The notes under the pieces are model-generated. The model was not told where the DNA came from, did no database searches, and worked only from the letters and a program-made list of their open reading frames with translations. Source: Nostoc sp. UHCC 0302 (GTDB lineage: Bacteria > Cyanobacteriota > Cyanobacteriia > Cyanobacteriales > Nostocaceae). Taken from it: a stretch of DNA of 64,000 nt. Of the stretch, positions 26,021 to 36,250 are shown piece by piece. The first letter of the stretch is position 1. Each line of letters starts with the position of its first letter. Position numbers and translations under genes: made by a program. The DNA is taken from assembly GCF_038096175.1 (NCBI RefSeq), contig NZ_CP151100.1:124001-188000 (forward strand), in the 5' to 3' direction.

Positions 26021-26299
26021 ATGAACAGTCTACGAAAGGTTTTAGCAGATAAATATGGTCTTGAGGCTTTTCTGATGTATGACGATTTTTTCTTTGTTCA
26101 TTTACCAGAAAATCAAGACCATACACTTAAGTTTCTAGAAAGCCGTCTACCAGAATGTATTCGGATTGAATTAGCAGAATGTTTCGCCGGTAGCGTGATT
26201 GCAGCTTGGGAAGTCCCGTTATTTTTACTACCTCAAGTGTTACAGCAAGCTCAAGATTTTGTTATCCAGTTTTGGGAACAGATATCCGAGCAAACATGA
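26021..26299 (+). CDS. Small hypothetical protein (92 aa)
   Basis: The product starts MNSLRKVLADKYGLEAFLMY and is mostly helical, ending in a long amphipathic helix (LPQVLQQAQDFVIQFWEQIS). It starts 12 bp after the KilA-N gene, so probably co-transcribed. No family recognised. A glycine-poor, acidic composition and absence of signals suggest a cytoplasmic protein. Confidence 0.6.
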   Translation: MNSLRKVLADKYGLEAFLMYDDFFFVHLPENQDHTLKFLESRLPECIRIELAECFAGSVIAAWEVPLFLLPQVLQQAQDFVIQFWEQISEQT

Positions 26300-26371
26300 A
26301 GTATTTTCCATCAACCAAAACTCATAGTGATGAAGTGAAAGACACACGTTCTTTAGTTGGAGATAATTACC

Positions 26372-26968
26372 ATGCAACAACTCGATTTATTTCCCCAAGC
26401 AGCCCTAGTATTACCTGTCACCTACTATCCCGATTTCTTGGGAGTTGAACAAGCGAATGAACTTTACCAACACTGTTTGAAACTGGAGTGGCAGCAGAAT
26501 TACATCAGGATGGTTGGTAAAACTCTACCTGTTCCCCGTCTGGAATGTATCTACGGCGATATGGGCTGCAACTATCTTTACTCCAATAGTGTGTTTTTAC
26601 GACCACTCCCTTGGACAGAAAAACTGCAAGAGTTACGGGACTCTATCACTGCGTTAACTGGCTACAACTTCCGCATCGTCATTGGCAATCAGTACCGTAG
26701 CGGACAAGACTCAATCGGCTGGCACGCTGACAATGAAGTATCAATGGGATTGGAGCCGGCGATTGCATCAATCAGCCTGGGGTCGTGTCGCAAATTCCAA
26801 ATCAAACCTATCGGTGGCAGACCAACGGACTTCTGGTTAGAACACGGGAGTCTACTTGTGATGCACCCAGGCTGTCAGTCCACACATCTGCATCAGGTTC
26901 CCAAGACGAACAAAGTGGTTGGCACTCGGATTAATCTTACCTTTCGGCCACACACTGGGGGTAAATAA
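26372..26968 (+). CDS. AlkB-like 2OG-Fe(II) dioxygenase
   Basis: From ATG 26372 (GGAG seven to ten bases upstream) the protein has 198 residues. It shows the dioxygenase fold with the iron ligands His118 and Asp120 in GWHADNE and a downstream His (HPGCQSTHLHQ). The 2-oxoglutarate-binding arginines are in RINLTFR (about 186 and 192). AlkB-type enzymes remove alkyl groups from DNA or RNA bases. Plasmid and phage copies often protect their DNA. It is a complete, typical-length member, the last gene before the second 1839-bp IS. Confidence 0.93.
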   Translation: MQQLDLFPQAALVLPVTYYPDFLGVEQANELYQHCLKLEWQQNYIRMVGKTLPVPRLECIYGDMGCNYLYSNSVFLRPLPWTEKLQELRDSITALTGYNFRIVIGNQYRSGQDSIGWHADNEVSMGLEPAIASISLGSCRKFQIKPIGGRPTDFWLEHGSLLVMHPGCQSTHLHQVPKTNKVVGTRINLTFRPHTGGK

Positions 26969-26987
26969 TCCTGATTCCTAAATCATG

Positions 26988-26993
26988 TATAAT
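26988..26993 (+). promoter_or_regulatory. Candidate extended -10 box (TGTATAAT)
   Basis: TATAAT at 26988-26993 is preceded by TG, giving an extended -10. It lies in the gap after the AlkB gene and faces the gene at 29009, from which it is now separated by the IS. No good -35 is seen. Confidence 0.4.
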
Positions 26994-27144
26994 GACATCG
27001 CTTAGTTCACTTGTACTACTAGCGAGAAGTGAGAAATTAGGATTGTGATCAGTTTTTGAGTCGCTACGAACAAAACATTACCAAACCATCGATTTGGTAG
27101 GAGCTTCAAAAAAAGTCTATTCATTCACCAGTAAATTGACCCCC

Positions 27145-28005
27145 CTAGCTATCTAATTGGTATTTCAGGGCTTGAGACTCAAGCACAGTCAGAAGTTCCG
27201 TATGTTGATCGACTAAAGCTTGTATTGTGGTAACTGGATGACGATGAAGGCGATGTTTTTGTTGACGGGGTGCTTCATCCATTGCTAATCTGCGACGTTG
27301 AGTGTTGTATTCCGCTACAGGCACTTCCCGAATTTGTGTCAGCAACATTTGTTCACTTTCGGCGAAGAAAAGAACTTGATATTGCCCAAAATCACGTAAT
27401 TCGGCAGTTGATTTGCGCCCACTAATTCGCCGTTGATTGCGACGCAAAAGGCTAAACATAGCTTCCATTTTCAAGTTATCTGGCGGTAAGCCAGGAATGT
27501 CATAGCAGTGCAATAAATCAGTACCGTATTTATGCCATAGTTTTTGTAGCTTTTTCTTCAAGGCAAACTGTGCGGGATTTTGTTGAGGGTCGGGCTGAAA
27601 TTGCTGTAATAACTCTTCCATTTCGCGCCGAACTTGAAAACTTGTTAAAGGTAATTTTACAGTTTGTGTAACATCGGTCGCGCAATCAATGCGTGGACTG
27701 GTTTGTTCAGGATAGTGCAAACATTCTGCAATTCGTTGCAACCAATTGTGTGTTTCTTCTAAGTCGGAGGCTAATGAACGATTGCTACTTAAGGCTTGGT
27801 CAATCCATACTGACAAGAGAGACAAATAATCTGTATCAAGTTCTCGACATGGTAAACTACGTAGTATCTGTCCAATAGTTTCTAATTGCTGGTAGCCGCT
27901 TAAACCGCCCCAGCGAAAAGGTTTGCGACTGGTGCGATTGACACAATCCCGAACCGCAGCCCGAATCTGGGATTCGATTGCCATTAACTCTATGTCTCGT
28001 GACAA
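27145..28005 (-). CDS. IS transposase, C-terminal frame (orfB, copy 2)
   Basis: Translation matches the 286-residue orfB of copy 1, including the KMEAMFSLLRRNQRRISGRKS segment with the presumed catalytic Glu. The frame overlaps orfA by 16 bp. The T7 slip run is also conserved here. Expression as an orfA-orfB fusion is expected. Confidence 0.85.
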   Translation of the reverse strand: MSRDIELMAIESQIRAAVRDCVNRTSRKPFRWGGLSGYQQLETIGQILRSLPCRELDTDYLSLLSVWIDQALSSNRSLASDLEETHNWLQRIAECLHYPEQTSPRIDCATDVTQTVKLPLTSFQVRREMEELLQQFQPDPQQNPAQFALKKKLQKLWHKYGTDLLHCYDIPGLPPDNLKMEAMFSLLRRNQRRISGRKSTAELRDFGQYQVLFFAESEQMLLTQIREVPVAEYNTQRRRLAMDEAPRQQKHRLHRHPVTTIQALVDQHTELLTVLESQALKYQLDS

Positions 28006-28967
28006 ATAGGGGATTCCTGAAAAAAAGGGAGACTGTCTTGCTGCTGTTCGGAGCCTGGGTGTTGGGCTCTTTCTGAGTACTCAGGGACTTTTGGCAGATC
28101 ATCTAAATCTGCTTTTAATTGCTGTCTGAGCTTTGTGTCTAATGGCAGCACCACTTCACTTAAATTACTGAGAAAGTGGGCTTGACAACGTTGATGGGGT
28201 GCATCTGGCCAACTTGAATTCATTGCCGCAATGATTGATTTTTCCCCATCTGACAATGTTGCTAGCACTTTATACGGTAACTCTTTATATGGTTGCAGCC
28301 ACTCAATTAACCTTTGTGCCTGTGCCTGTGGTAACTGAATTCCACTTACTGGTGTACCGCTTAATACCTCGTACAATACATACAGTAAGGTTCCGTGGCC
28401 TTCGGGCTGTAAGGCATCTATTGCCCAAATCAAGCCACCATGATGGACTGCTGTGGCAGCTAATTTCTCCTGTGTATGTGCAATCGTTCCACCCAATAGT
28501 GCCAGAAATTGACGGTATAGCTTACCTACATTGCTTTCGTTAATTTCAACACCACGCTGGTTTAATAAGCGCCGAATTTCTGCCAACTGTTGATGCTCAT
28601 TTTCATGTTGCCAACCAATAAATGCCAGCACGTCTAGCCCATAAGTACTGTAAGGCAGACTGTATTTTAACACGCCAGTCGCGTAGTAATGTTTACCAAA
28701 ATGTGTGCAACTATGATTGGTACATTCTTTACTCTTGCCTGCCACAAATACTGCACCATCCATTGTTTGAATGGTTTTACGCATGTGTCTTGGTCTGCGT
28801 AGCGCTAATTCTGCCCCACAATGCACGCACTCAATGAGTGAACATTCTAATACTATTCGTTTGATATTACTGAATTTTCGTTCTGGGCGATGGCGAGGCA
28901 ACTTTACTATCACTAATTTTTTACTGCTGCTAGGTGCTTTCCTCAGTTTACCTGCTTTGTATACCAA
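27990..28967 (-). CDS. IS transposase, N-terminal frame (orfA, copy 2)
   Basis: Translation matches the 325-residue orfA of copy 1, with CVHCGAEL, IWAIDALQPEG and ATLSDGEKS. Because no differences from copy 1 are visible, transposition between these two sites is recent, or the copies are kept alike by gene conversion. Confidence 0.85.
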   Translation of the reverse strand: MVYKAGKLRKAPSSSKKLVIVKLPRHRPERKFSNIKRIVLECSLIECVHCGAELALRRPRHMRKTIQTMDGAVFVAGKSKECTNHSCTHFGKHYYATGVLKYSLPYSTYGLDVLAFIGWQHENEHQQLAEIRRLLNQRGVEINESNVGKLYRQFLALLGGTIAHTQEKLAATAVHHGGLIWAIDALQPEGHGTLLYVLYEVLSGTPVSGIQLPQAQAQRLIEWLQPYKELPYKVLATLSDGEKSIIAAMNSSWPDAPHQRCQAHFLSNLSEVVLPLDTKLRQQLKADLDDLPKVPEYSERAQHPGSEQQQDSLPFFQESPICHET

Positions 28968-29008
28968 TTAGATAGCTAGGGATTGACCCCTGAAAAAAGG
29001 AGCCAAAT

Positions 29009-29449
29009 ATGGGAAGAGAAAAACGTCCTCGTCTATTAGCACCGAATTTGGCTAATCCTAGTCTCACTGCTCAAACCGAGATGGAAAAGTTAGAGGCGTG
29101 GATTAGAAATTTTGTCAAATCATTTGAGTTGGGCAAGCTACGAAGTATTTTATCAGATGCAAGATTTTTACGAAGACCTGCTGGTGTATGGCAAGAAAGC
29201 CCTTTCAAGGTCATTTCTGGTTTAGCTATTGTAATCACCTGTGACGGTTGGAAGGATTACAAGCAGCTTGTTGCAAAAAATAAACAACTCGCTTATAGAA
29301 TCCGAAAACTAGACCCAGAAATAGACCTGTTAATGCTGCTATCACCTGATCAAACCATAGTGGAAGTCACAGTGATAGCAACTCTTGAAAAGCTTGTAGC
29401 TATAAACTCTTCAAAAGCAAAGATTGATCCTAAATTCAGCCTTAACTGA
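29009..29449 (+). CDS. Hypothetical plasmid protein (146 aa)
   Basis: A good ribosome-binding site (AAGGAG) precedes the ATG. The protein is basic and helical (MEKLEAWIRNFVKSFELGKL ... VAKNKQLAYRIRKLDPEID). It ends in a strand-helix (TIVEVTVIATLEKLVAINSS). No family recognised. It lies 210 bp upstream of the replication gene on the same strand and directly downstream of the IS, which may have cut it off from its native promoter. Confidence 0.6.
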   Translation: MGREKRPRLLAPNLANPSLTAQTEMEKLEAWIRNFVKSFELGKLRSILSDARFLRRPAGVWQESPFKVISGLAIVITCDGWKDYKQLVAKNKQLAYRIRKLDPEIDLLMLLSPDQTIVEVTVIATLEKLVAINSSKAKIDPKFSLN

Positions 29450-29659
29450 ATTCTTCAACGCAATCACAAACAGTAACAACGATTCACTCTGATTGCATTG
29501 CCTGAAGGTCAAAAGAACACAAGCAGGGGTTTGGATATGTATGGAGTTCAATTCCACTTCTTAAACCTCTGCAATTGTGTTTCTTGCAATCAAGCTTCTT
29601 GTACTGCCGCTTCAGACCAATCCGCTCCATTTTCACTCGCTTTAAAGGAGTCAAAAATC
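29450..29659. other. Leader of the replication gene
   Basis: A 210-bp stretch without a supported gene. The reading frame of the replication gene is open upstream from 29498, but the extra sequence is Cys/Ser-rich and unlike the family, so I start that gene at 29660. No iterons are visible. Confidence 0.45.
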
Positions 29660-32600
29660 ATGGGAGAAAGCAAACGCCGCCGTCAGTTAGACCCCAACTA
29701 CGGTAAACCGAAAACATCTGATAGTCCCGATACAAGCACAAATGAAAAAATCATAGAGCATCTTGAAAGAGAGATTGTATCAGTACACTACCGCCAATTC
29801 ACAAACCATCTCAGCTTACCTCCACTACCTAAGCACAATAAAACTCGTCATCAAACAAACATTATCGATATAGATCAATATCCCAATTGTCAGTTAGAAC
29901 CAAGACACTGGCATGAATGGGTTATTGGTTCCGCCGTTGACCCCACAATTACTACACTTAACGTCCGTTCTATAGAGGGAGATGAAATATACGAATACCT
30001 AATGTATGCCTTACCCCAAAGCGCCCGACGCAATGACGGACGACTGCGTGATGGCTACTTGAGACGATATGCTCACATCAACAGTGCATGGGGGGTAGGT
30101 GGACTAGATCCTCATAACAACTGGCAACCGATGGAGTGGGGACGTATCAAGCCTGACAACCCCCGACTCGAATGGGATAGTGAAACTCAAAGCTATACTC
30201 AGAAACACGTCAAATACGAATCACCGCCTAAAACTCCGAATCGTGTTACCTACCTAAGAGTACCCCTACACGTCTGGAAGTTGGTATCACTTCGCTATGA
30301 TGTACCAATGCCAGAAAACATCGTCATTACCCAAGAAGGTGAAGCATTAGGATTCTGGGCTTGGGTAATGGCGCATCCCCAAATTCCTGTAATCCTTACA
30401 GAGGGCGAGAAGAAAAGTGGCTGTTTACTGACTCTTGGCTTCGTTGCGATCGCACTTCCTGGAATTTGGAACGGTCGCGTCGGCAAAGAAGACTTGGAAC
30501 GACTCCACCCTGATTTAGTCCCGATGGCTCAAAAGGGGCGCAAGTTCATCATCTTATTCGATCACGAAAGCAAACCCCAAACCAAACAGCAAGTTTTCCA
30601 AGCCACACGTCGGACTGCTAGAGTTATCCTACAGCTTTCTTGTCAATGTTCAGTCGCAGTACTGCCAGGGCCAGAGAAGGGGATTGACGATTGGGTAGTA
30701 GCTCTCGGTAAAAAAGCTGAGAAAGCCGTCACCGCGATGATTGATGATGCTCTAACTCTCGGCGAGTACCAGAAAACCTTCTTCACCCATCGCTTCCGGG
30801 GACTGAACAAGTATAAGCCCAACATTGTAGTCAACAGCCGCTATCTTTCAGAGGTAGTTCGTTCTCTGCCTGAATCTGGAGTTGTTTGTCTAGTTTCCGA
30901 TATGGGTACTGGCAAGACCGAAATCATGTCTCGGCTCAGAAGAGATAATCCAGACTTGAGCTTTTTGAACAATGGGCATCGCGTTAATCTGCTCAAAAAT
31001 TTGAGCGATCGCTTACGAACTGCCATGTATTCGGCGATGTCTTCAGGTGACTGGGCAAAAGCTAAAGCACTGAGTATTACTGTAGACTCATTGTATAAAA
31101 TGGCGAATAATTTACAGGCATACGATATCTTGTTTATTGATGAAGCCTGCCAGTATCTCGTTCACCTGCTCAAGTCCAAAACCTGCAAGGAACACCGGGG
31201 AGCTATCCTGGAGGTGTTGGAGTATCTCGTCTACAACGCCAAGCTGGTAGTCTTAGCAGATGCTCACCTCGATGATATTACCATTGAGTTTTTTATGAAA
31301 ATGCGGCCAGAGGGAGAAAAACCATACATTATCAAAAATGAGTATCGCTCAGGTGGTCGTCAAGTTTACTGGTATGAAGGTCACAACAGCAGTGCGTTGG
31401 TTGCAGAATTACACGTCCAACTCATATTGGGCAAGAAGTTGATGATAGTCAGCGATAGTAAGCGATTCATCAAGAAACTAGAACGCGCTTTGAATGGCAA
31501 GACATCTATAAATGATAATGAGCATATACCAGAGTCCGAAGAAGACCGAAAGCTAAGAATATGGACTATCCATTCCGAAAATAGCGGCAGTGATGAGAAT
31601 ATCGTCTTCATTCGCGAGATTAACACTGCGATTAAGGATATCGATGCACTGCTTGTTACTCCCAGTCTCGGAACAGGTGTAGATATCTCAACTGAGCATT
31701 TTGATGCTATTTTTGGTGTGTTTCATGCCGTATCCCAGTCAGCTACAGAATGCGCCCAGCAATTATGGCGAGTTCGTCCCAATATTCCCATGTACGTTTG
31801 GGTGGCCCCTCGTCCTCCCTTTGGTTATGCTGAAACTAACGCTCGTCGTATCAAGGAGAAAATCCTTCAGAAAAACGAGATGACTGCTTTTCTGATTCGC
31901 ATTGACAAAGAAACAGGTAAGCGTGGGGCAGAGAAAGACTGGATGTTGGATACCAGCTGTCAAATCGAAGCACAACGCAATTGGTCTATCAATAATTTAC
32001 GCTCGGATCTGCGATCGCTCCTGGAGGAAATGGGCAATACGATTATTCCTGCTGGAGATAGTAATGATGATGGGGCGGCTCGTTGGCTCAAAGCAGCTGG
32101 TGATGTCCTCTCTTGGGAGCATTGTATTAAAGTTGCCAATGCCAAGGATATCGATAGAAGAACTTATAACAGTAGACAAAATCAAGACTACCTCAAGCCG
32201 GAGGAAGTGCTGGAGTGTGAGAAGTTCCGTATACAAGACACCTATGGGATGACTGTGACTCCTGAATTGGTTGAAAAGGATGATGGAGGGCGGTTGATAA
32301 AGAAGATTATCGCACTCGAAGGCTTACTTGCACAGCCGGGAGAGATTTTCACCTCGGAACAGGGGCGCGAGTTTGTTTCACCCCCCAATGTTGTGGCCGA
32401 TAGGGATAGAGCAGAACGCGAGCGCTTGGCCATCTGCACTGACTGGGGCAATTATTCTACCTCGTGGTTGATGCGTCACCGGCTGGGGTTGAGGCCAGTG
32501 TTAATGGATTTGTTGGCCGGAATTGAGGTAACGGGAACTGAAGCGATTCTTCAAGCGATCGCACAGTTCTCAAAACGCAATGCACCTCATATCAAAGGCA

Positions 32601-33151
32601 TACTCAACCTGACTATACCTCTCGACGAGTCACCGATGTGGATTTTGAGTCAGTATCTAGAGCAACTGGGTTTATCTACTCAGTCGAGGCGGCCTGTGTC
32701 AGACGGGAAACGGGTTAGGTATTACAGCCTTAATACTGAGGATGTTGTGTTCGCTCAACAGGTGTTGGAGTACCGCCAAAGGCAGCGGGAGGAGAGGGAA
32801 ATCAAGCGGCAGGAGGAGCAGGAACGGAATGAGGCATATCAGGCTAGAATGCAGGCTCAGTATGGGATTAATGCCCCGTCCACACCCCCCACTAATAAAG
32901 ATGGAAGTAATAATTGGGGGGGTATGGACGGGGAAGATAATCTCAGTAATCAATGGTGGAATAGAGTTAAATATTATGCTCGGCTGGCGATTGAACGGCT
33001 GGAACACGGAGTTGAGCAGGTCAAAGAATTGTTAAATACACTTACCACTAATGAGCGTTGGGGCGTGATGCTGGAATTTGAGGAAATTAGCCAAGACTTA
33101 TTTGCTCAGTTGCTTGTAGATGCGCCACAGTGGGTGGAGTGGATGGGGTGA
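29660..33151 (+). CDS. Large plasmid replication protein (CyRepA1-like; DUF3854 plus helicase)
   Basis: From ATG 29660, with AAAGGAG ten bases upstream, the protein has 1163 residues. A DUF3854 TOPRIM-like domain around residue 245 shows [10 protein letters not shown] followed by [11 protein letters not shown] helicase part has Walker A DMGTGKTE (about 414-421) and Walker B FIDEACQ (about 491-497). The late part has [14 protein letters not shown] and an arginine-finger-like [11 protein letters not shown] charged coiled coil ([20 protein letters not shown]) precedes the C-terminus. This architecture matches cyanobacterial plasmid initiators (CyRepA1 group). It is the only intact copy here; at least five relics of its 3' half are scattered downstream. 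Confidence 0.82.
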   Translation: MGESKRRRQLDPNYGKPKTSDSPDTSTNEKIIEHLEREIVSVHYRQFTNHLSLPPLPKHNKTRHQTNIIDIDQYPNCQLEPRHWHEWVIGSAVDPTITTLNVRSIEGDEIYEYLMYALPQSARRNDGRLRDGYLRRYAHINSAWGVGGLDPHNNWQPMEWGRIKPDNPRLEWDSETQSYTQKHVKYESPPKTPNRVTYLRVPLHVWKLVSLRYDVPMPENIVITQEGEALGFWAWVMAHPQIPVILTEGEKKSGCLLTLGFVAIALPGIWNGRVGKEDLERLHPDLVPMAQKGRKFIILFDHESKPQTKQQVFQATRRTARVILQLSCQCSVAVLPGPEKGIDDWVVALGKKAEKAVTAMIDDALTLGEYQKTFFTHRFRGLNKYKPNIVVNSRYLSEVVRSLPESGVVCLVSDMGTGKTEIMSRLRRDNPDLSFLNNGHRVNLLKNLSDRLRTAMYSAMSSGDWAKAKALSITVDSLYKMANNLQAYDILFIDEACQYLVHLLKSKTCKEHRGAILEVLEYLVYNAKLVVLADAHLDDITIEFFMKMRPEGEKPYIIKNEYRSGGRQVYWYEGHNSSALVAELHVQLILGKKLMIVSDSKRFIKKLERALNGKTSINDNEHIPESEEDRKLRIWTIHSENSGSDENIVFIREINTAIKDIDALLVTPSLGTGVDISTEHFDAIFGVFHAVSQSATECAQQLWRVRPNIPMYVWVAPRPPFGYAETNARRIKEKILQKNEMTAFLIRIDKETGKRGAEKDWMLDTSCQIEAQRNWSINNLRSDLRSLLEEMGNTIIPAGDSNDDGAARWLKAAGDVLSWEHCIKVANAKDIDRRTYNSRQNQDYLKPEEVLECEKFRIQDTYGMTVTPELVEKDDGGRLIKKIIALEGLLAQPGEIFTSEQGREFVSPPNVVADRDRAERERLAICTDWGNYSTSWLMRHRLGLRPVLMDLLAGIEVTGTEAILQAIAQFSKRNAPHIKGILNLTIPLDESPMWILSQYLEQLGLSTQSRRPVSDGKRVRYYSLNTEDVVFAQQVLEYRQRQREEREIKRQEEQERNEAYQARMQAQYGINAPSTPPTNKDGSNNWGGMDGEDNLSNQWWNRVKYYARLAIERLEHGVEQVKELLNTLTTNERWGVMLEFEEISQDLFAQLLVDAPQWVEWMG

Positions 33152-33235
33152 AAAGTTGGGTTTGACTTGCTCCCCCAACCACGAACACACCTTTGCTTCC
33201 TCCTTGGTGTCGGGTTGATTTGTCTTGGCTATTGA

Positions 33236-33610
33236 TTACCTAAAAAGTGTCATCTCATCGTTGTTATGGACATTTACAACCTCATCGGTGATTGGGTCTT
33301 TTAAATTTGTCACCACTAAAACTGACCTGTCTTTAATGCTAGTTAAGCGAAGGTACGCAATAAATTCTTCTGGGTTAATTCCCGCCACCACAATTCTATC
33401 CATTGGGGTTAAATCATGATTCGTTGGCAATGCGTAGCTTGCTACTTTGAATAAAGCACGTGTTGTCGGGTGAGCTAAATAATTAATCACAACGCAACCA
33501 ACCCCATATTTTTGGGACATCTGGCGATAAAATTGCCCTATGGTTAATTGTTGAAATTGACTGTCAAATTCACTTTGTTTACGTTTTTTGGCTAATTTAG
33601 ATTTAGACAT
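33236..33610 (-). CDS. Hypothetical protein (124 aa)
   Basis: Convergent with the replication gene. The N-terminus is basic (MSKSKLAKKRKQSEFDSQFQ), the middle hydrophobic and strand-rich (GVGCVVINYLAHPTTRALFK), and the end acidic. I do not recognise the family. Codon use is normal and the frame fills the gap without conflict, so a real gene is likely. Confidence 0.55.
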   Translation of the reverse strand: MSKSKLAKKRKQSEFDSQFQQLTIGQFYRQMSQKYGVGCVVINYLAHPTTRALFKVASYALPTNHDLTPMDRIVVAGINPEEFIAYLRLTSIKDRSVLVVTNLKDPITDEVVNVHNNDEMTLFR

Positions 33611-33998
33611 TGCTAGATTGTAATTGTTGGTTTTTCAGGAATATTTCAGTCAGTTAATACTATTTACGTCTGATTTTATCAAGACTAATCATAATTGCTC
33701 TATCTGGTTGTTTTCTCTTGAGGTTAACTCGTAAATTCGGTCTAATTCTCTAGTAAATAACTGCTTTTATTTTATCATTTTCCCTGTACAACTCACTTTT
33801 TAAAAGATAAAATTTTAATCTTTAGTATTAGAGTAATCAAGAATTTATTTCAAGTTTACTTTAGTAAGTTCAAGAAAAGTTGACATTTAAATATATTAGG
33901 TTATACCCAAAATAAAAGTAAAATGTTTCCCAACTTAATCGGAACGCGTTAGCGTTGGCAAAGCCTCTCTAAGAGTTGCGGGGCGGAAACGCACGTAG
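33611..33998. other. AT-rich intergenic region downstream of the replication gene
   Basis: About 390 bp, very AT-rich between 33640 and 33930, without coding frames. A small GC-rich dispersed repeat (about 33949-33985, with GCGTTAGCGTTGGCAAAGCC) follows. AT-rich DNA beside a replication gene could hold an origin, but no iterons or DnaA-box cluster could be made out by eye. Confidence 0.4.
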
Positions 33999-34142
33999 AA
34001 CAGGGTATAGATTCAGTAAAAAACTACTCAATACACTAATAAGCGATCAGCGGTAGGGCGTAATGCTCTCCTTTGAAGAGATAAACCAAGACTTATTTGC
34101 TCAATTGCTTGTAGATGCGCCCAACTGGGTGGAGTGGATGGT
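33999..34142 (+). pseudogene. Replication-gene relic (3' end)
   Basis: This translates with one stop to GIDSVKKLLNTLISDQR and [20 protein letters not shown], matching the last ~48 residues of the replication protein. It is too short and broken to function. Confidence 0.8.
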
Positions 34143-34226
34143 TTGCAACGCTAGCCTCAAGAGCCTCAAGAGCCTCCCTTGTTGACCACAACGCTTGCGT
34201 AGTCTTGGCAGACTACTAGATTTCTC

Positions 34227-35105
34227 TTAAAGTTCACGCCAGCGATAATTTATTGGTACCCAGACATAACCCTGATCTTCTGCACGGATATGCCCCACTC
34301 CTGGGAAGGGCAAATGGGCACCTGCGACTAGGCAGCGTGACTTCTCTGCATGGGCGAACTGCGTCGCACGTTGTTCTGCTGCGGCACGGGGATCGACATC
34401 ATAAGTGATCGTGGTTTCAGGAAGAGGAAATTGAACCGAGGCAACGTGCAAAATATCGCCCCAAAACTTAATACTCTCGCCTCTACTTTCAACGAGGTAG
34501 CAACTATGTCCGGGCGTGTGTCCAGGTGTGGGAAGTGCTGTAATTCCTGGTAGAATCATCGTCTCACCAGAAAACGGTTTCAGCTTGCCTGCGGCGAGAT
34601 AGGGTTCAACCGTCTTGACTGCTCCGTCAAAAGACCTTTTGCTAGGGGGCTGTACTCTTTGTGCATTAGTCCGATTGAGCCAGAAATCGATATCAGGCTG
34701 ACCGACATAAACTGTGGCAACTGGAAACATCATTTGTCCCTTTTCGACCAGACCACCACTGTGATCTGTATGAATATGAGTCAGCAGAACCACATCAATT
34801 TCGTCGGCTGCATAGCCTGCCGCCTTTAGCGATGCCTGTAGTCTTCCACCCAGCTTCGATCCAAACAATTCTCCTGCACCTGTATCTACCAACACGCGGT
34901 GGTCTCTGGTATCGATCACAAACACATTAATTGAGGTCTCGACAGGGTTTGCAAGGAAGTTCCGGTGAAGGAGGCTATCGATCTTGCCTGGGTTCGTATT
35001 GGTTAGAAGGGTGTAAAGATCCTGCGGTACTGTCCCGTCGCTCAGTACCGTAATCTCGAAATCACCTAGCTCGAATCGATAGAGGCTTGGCGCTTGAGTT
35101 TTCAT
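34227..35105 (-). CDS. MBL-fold metallo-hydrolase
   Basis: The 292-residue protein has the metallo-beta-lactamase zinc motif THIHTDHSGG (His110, His112, Asp114, His115). Further ligands are TPGHTPGHSCY and WGDILH, with a late His in AGAHLPFPG. Relatives include lactonases and other hydrolases with a broad range of esters and lactones; the substrate cannot be told from sequence. No signal peptide is seen. It stands alone between two relics of the replication gene, and is probably cargo. Confidence 0.9.
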   Translation of the reverse strand: MKTQAPSLYRFELGDFEITVLSDGTVPQDLYTLLTNTNPGKIDSLLHRNFLANPVETSINVFVIDTRDHRVLVDTGAGELFGSKLGGRLQASLKAAGYAADEIDVVLLTHIHTDHSGGLVEKGQMMFPVATVYVGQPDIDFWLNRTNAQRVQPPSKRSFDGAVKTVEPYLAAGKLKPFSGETMILPGITALPTPGHTPGHSCYLVESRGESIKFWGDILHVASVQFPLPETTITYDVDPRAAAEQRATQFAHAEKSRCLVAGAHLPFPGVGHIRAEDQGYVWVPINYRWREL

Positions 35106-35189
35106 TGGGCATTCCTCAAATGTGTTATCATGTTACACAATGCTTACATGATTTGGCGAACAAACAAACAATCATTTCGGGCGTTGTAG

Positions 35190-35927
35190 AATAGAAATAC
35201 TTGCCCAAGCTGGATCACCCATAACTGATGATCAGGAGCGGGAATTTGTCACACCACCGAATGTTGTTGCACAACGGGATAAGCGCGAGAGAGAACGGCT
35301 AAGAATCTGCACGGACTGGGGCAATTATTCTACATCCTGGCTTATACGTCATCGGTTGGGGTTGAGACCAGTGTTGATGGATTTGTTCGCCGGAGTTGAG
35401 GTGACGGGAATTAAGCCAGTTCTTCAAGCGGTAAGCGTTAGCCATGCCGTCAGGCTTATCGCAGATTTCTCAAAACGCAATGCACCGCACATCAAGGGTA
35501 TTTTGAATCTCACCATACCGCTTGACGAATCCCCTATCTGGATTTTAAGCCAATATTTAGAGCATCTGGGACTGTCTACCGAGTCGCGGCGGACTGTGCA
35601 AGACGGGAAACGGGTTAGGTATTATCGACTGAATACTGGGGATGTAGAGTTTGCCCAGAAGATATTGGAGTATTGCTAAAGACAACGTAAGGACAGGGAA
35701 AAAAACGCCAAGATGAACAAGAACGAAATGCGGCTTGTGCAGCTAGGATGCAAGCTCAGTATGGGATTACGTAGAGGAGCAGAGGGTAAAAGTAGTACAA
35801 ATATCTCTTCTGCATCCCTGCTCCTATGCCTTCTTCATCGCCGTCCACATCCCCCAATGAAATAGATGAAAGTAATAATCGGGGGGAGTATGGATACAGA
35901 GGCAGAACTCAGTGATTCTGGGTTGTA
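35190..35927 (+). pseudogene. Replication-gene relic (3' part)
   Basis: Resembles 32320-32960 of the intact gene and, more closely, 44685-45340. It includes [20 protein letters not shown] and KRVRYYRLNTGDVEFAQKIL, then a stop at 35677 and frameshifts. It shares with the 44918 copy the same 27-bp net insertion at a HIP1 site. Non-functional. Confidence 0.85.
35428..35462. repeat. Palindromic mini-insertion at a HIP1 site
   Basis: Where the intact replication gene has GCGATCGC, this relic has a 35-bp imperfect palindrome beginning GCGGTAAGCG and ending GGCTTATCGC, a net gain of 27 bp that keeps the frame. Confidence 0.8.
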
Positions 35928-36067
35928 AAGTATCTATTTATGTCTCGTAAAAACGTAAACTAAGTATTCCCAAAAATTTTGGGATTTGAGCATCTAGAGA
36001 TGTGGTCTTCAGGGAGAGGGCATTACATAGATTAAAATCTATGGCATATTATCTTAGGCTCTTCCCA
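35928..36067. other. Non-coding decayed stretch
   Basis: No supported gene. Open frames from here to 36930 overlap MITE-like elements and have no family resemblance. Confidence 0.4.
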
Positions 36068-36194
36068 GTAATAAAATGTCCAGCCGTCGCTTTCGCCCTT
36101 CTCCCAGGGGGAGACGCTCCGCGAACGGGGCGAAAGCGCCTAGATACCTCGGTTTTGCCAAAAATATTATTGATACGGCTGGACATTTTATTAC
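36068..36194. repeat. MITE-like element 1 (127 bp, perfect 20-bp TIRs)
   Basis: The arms GTAATAAAATGTCCAGCCGT (36068-36087) and ACGGCTGGACATTTTATTAC (36175-36194) are exact complements. Inside is a second palindrome around CGCTTTCGCCC / GGGCGAAAGCG. No coding capacity, so a non-autonomous element or dispersed hairpin. Confidence 0.8.
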
Positions 36195-36250
36195 TTGGAT
36201 CTCCCTTAATTAGATTTTTACTTGTACTAAAGCTCATCAGTAATCAAAAA

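Larger units (their letters stand above)
27143..28981 (-). mobile_element. 1839-bp IS (copy 2)
   Basis: Same element as at 16495-18333, same length and same perfect 21-bp inverted repeats. The 8-bp target duplication is ATTGACCC (27135-27142 and 28982-28989). It sits between the AlkB-like gene and the 29009 gene, 27 bp before the latter's start. The exact duplication shows a simple transposition. Confidence 0.95.

Noticed and set aside
29498-29659. A longer N-terminus (54 residues) for the replication protein
   Set aside because: The added sequence is unlike the family, and a good ribosome-binding site precedes the ATG at 29660.
33611-33998. Plasmid replication origin
   Set aside because: AT-rich and close to the replication gene, but no iterons or DnaA-box cluster could be found by eye.
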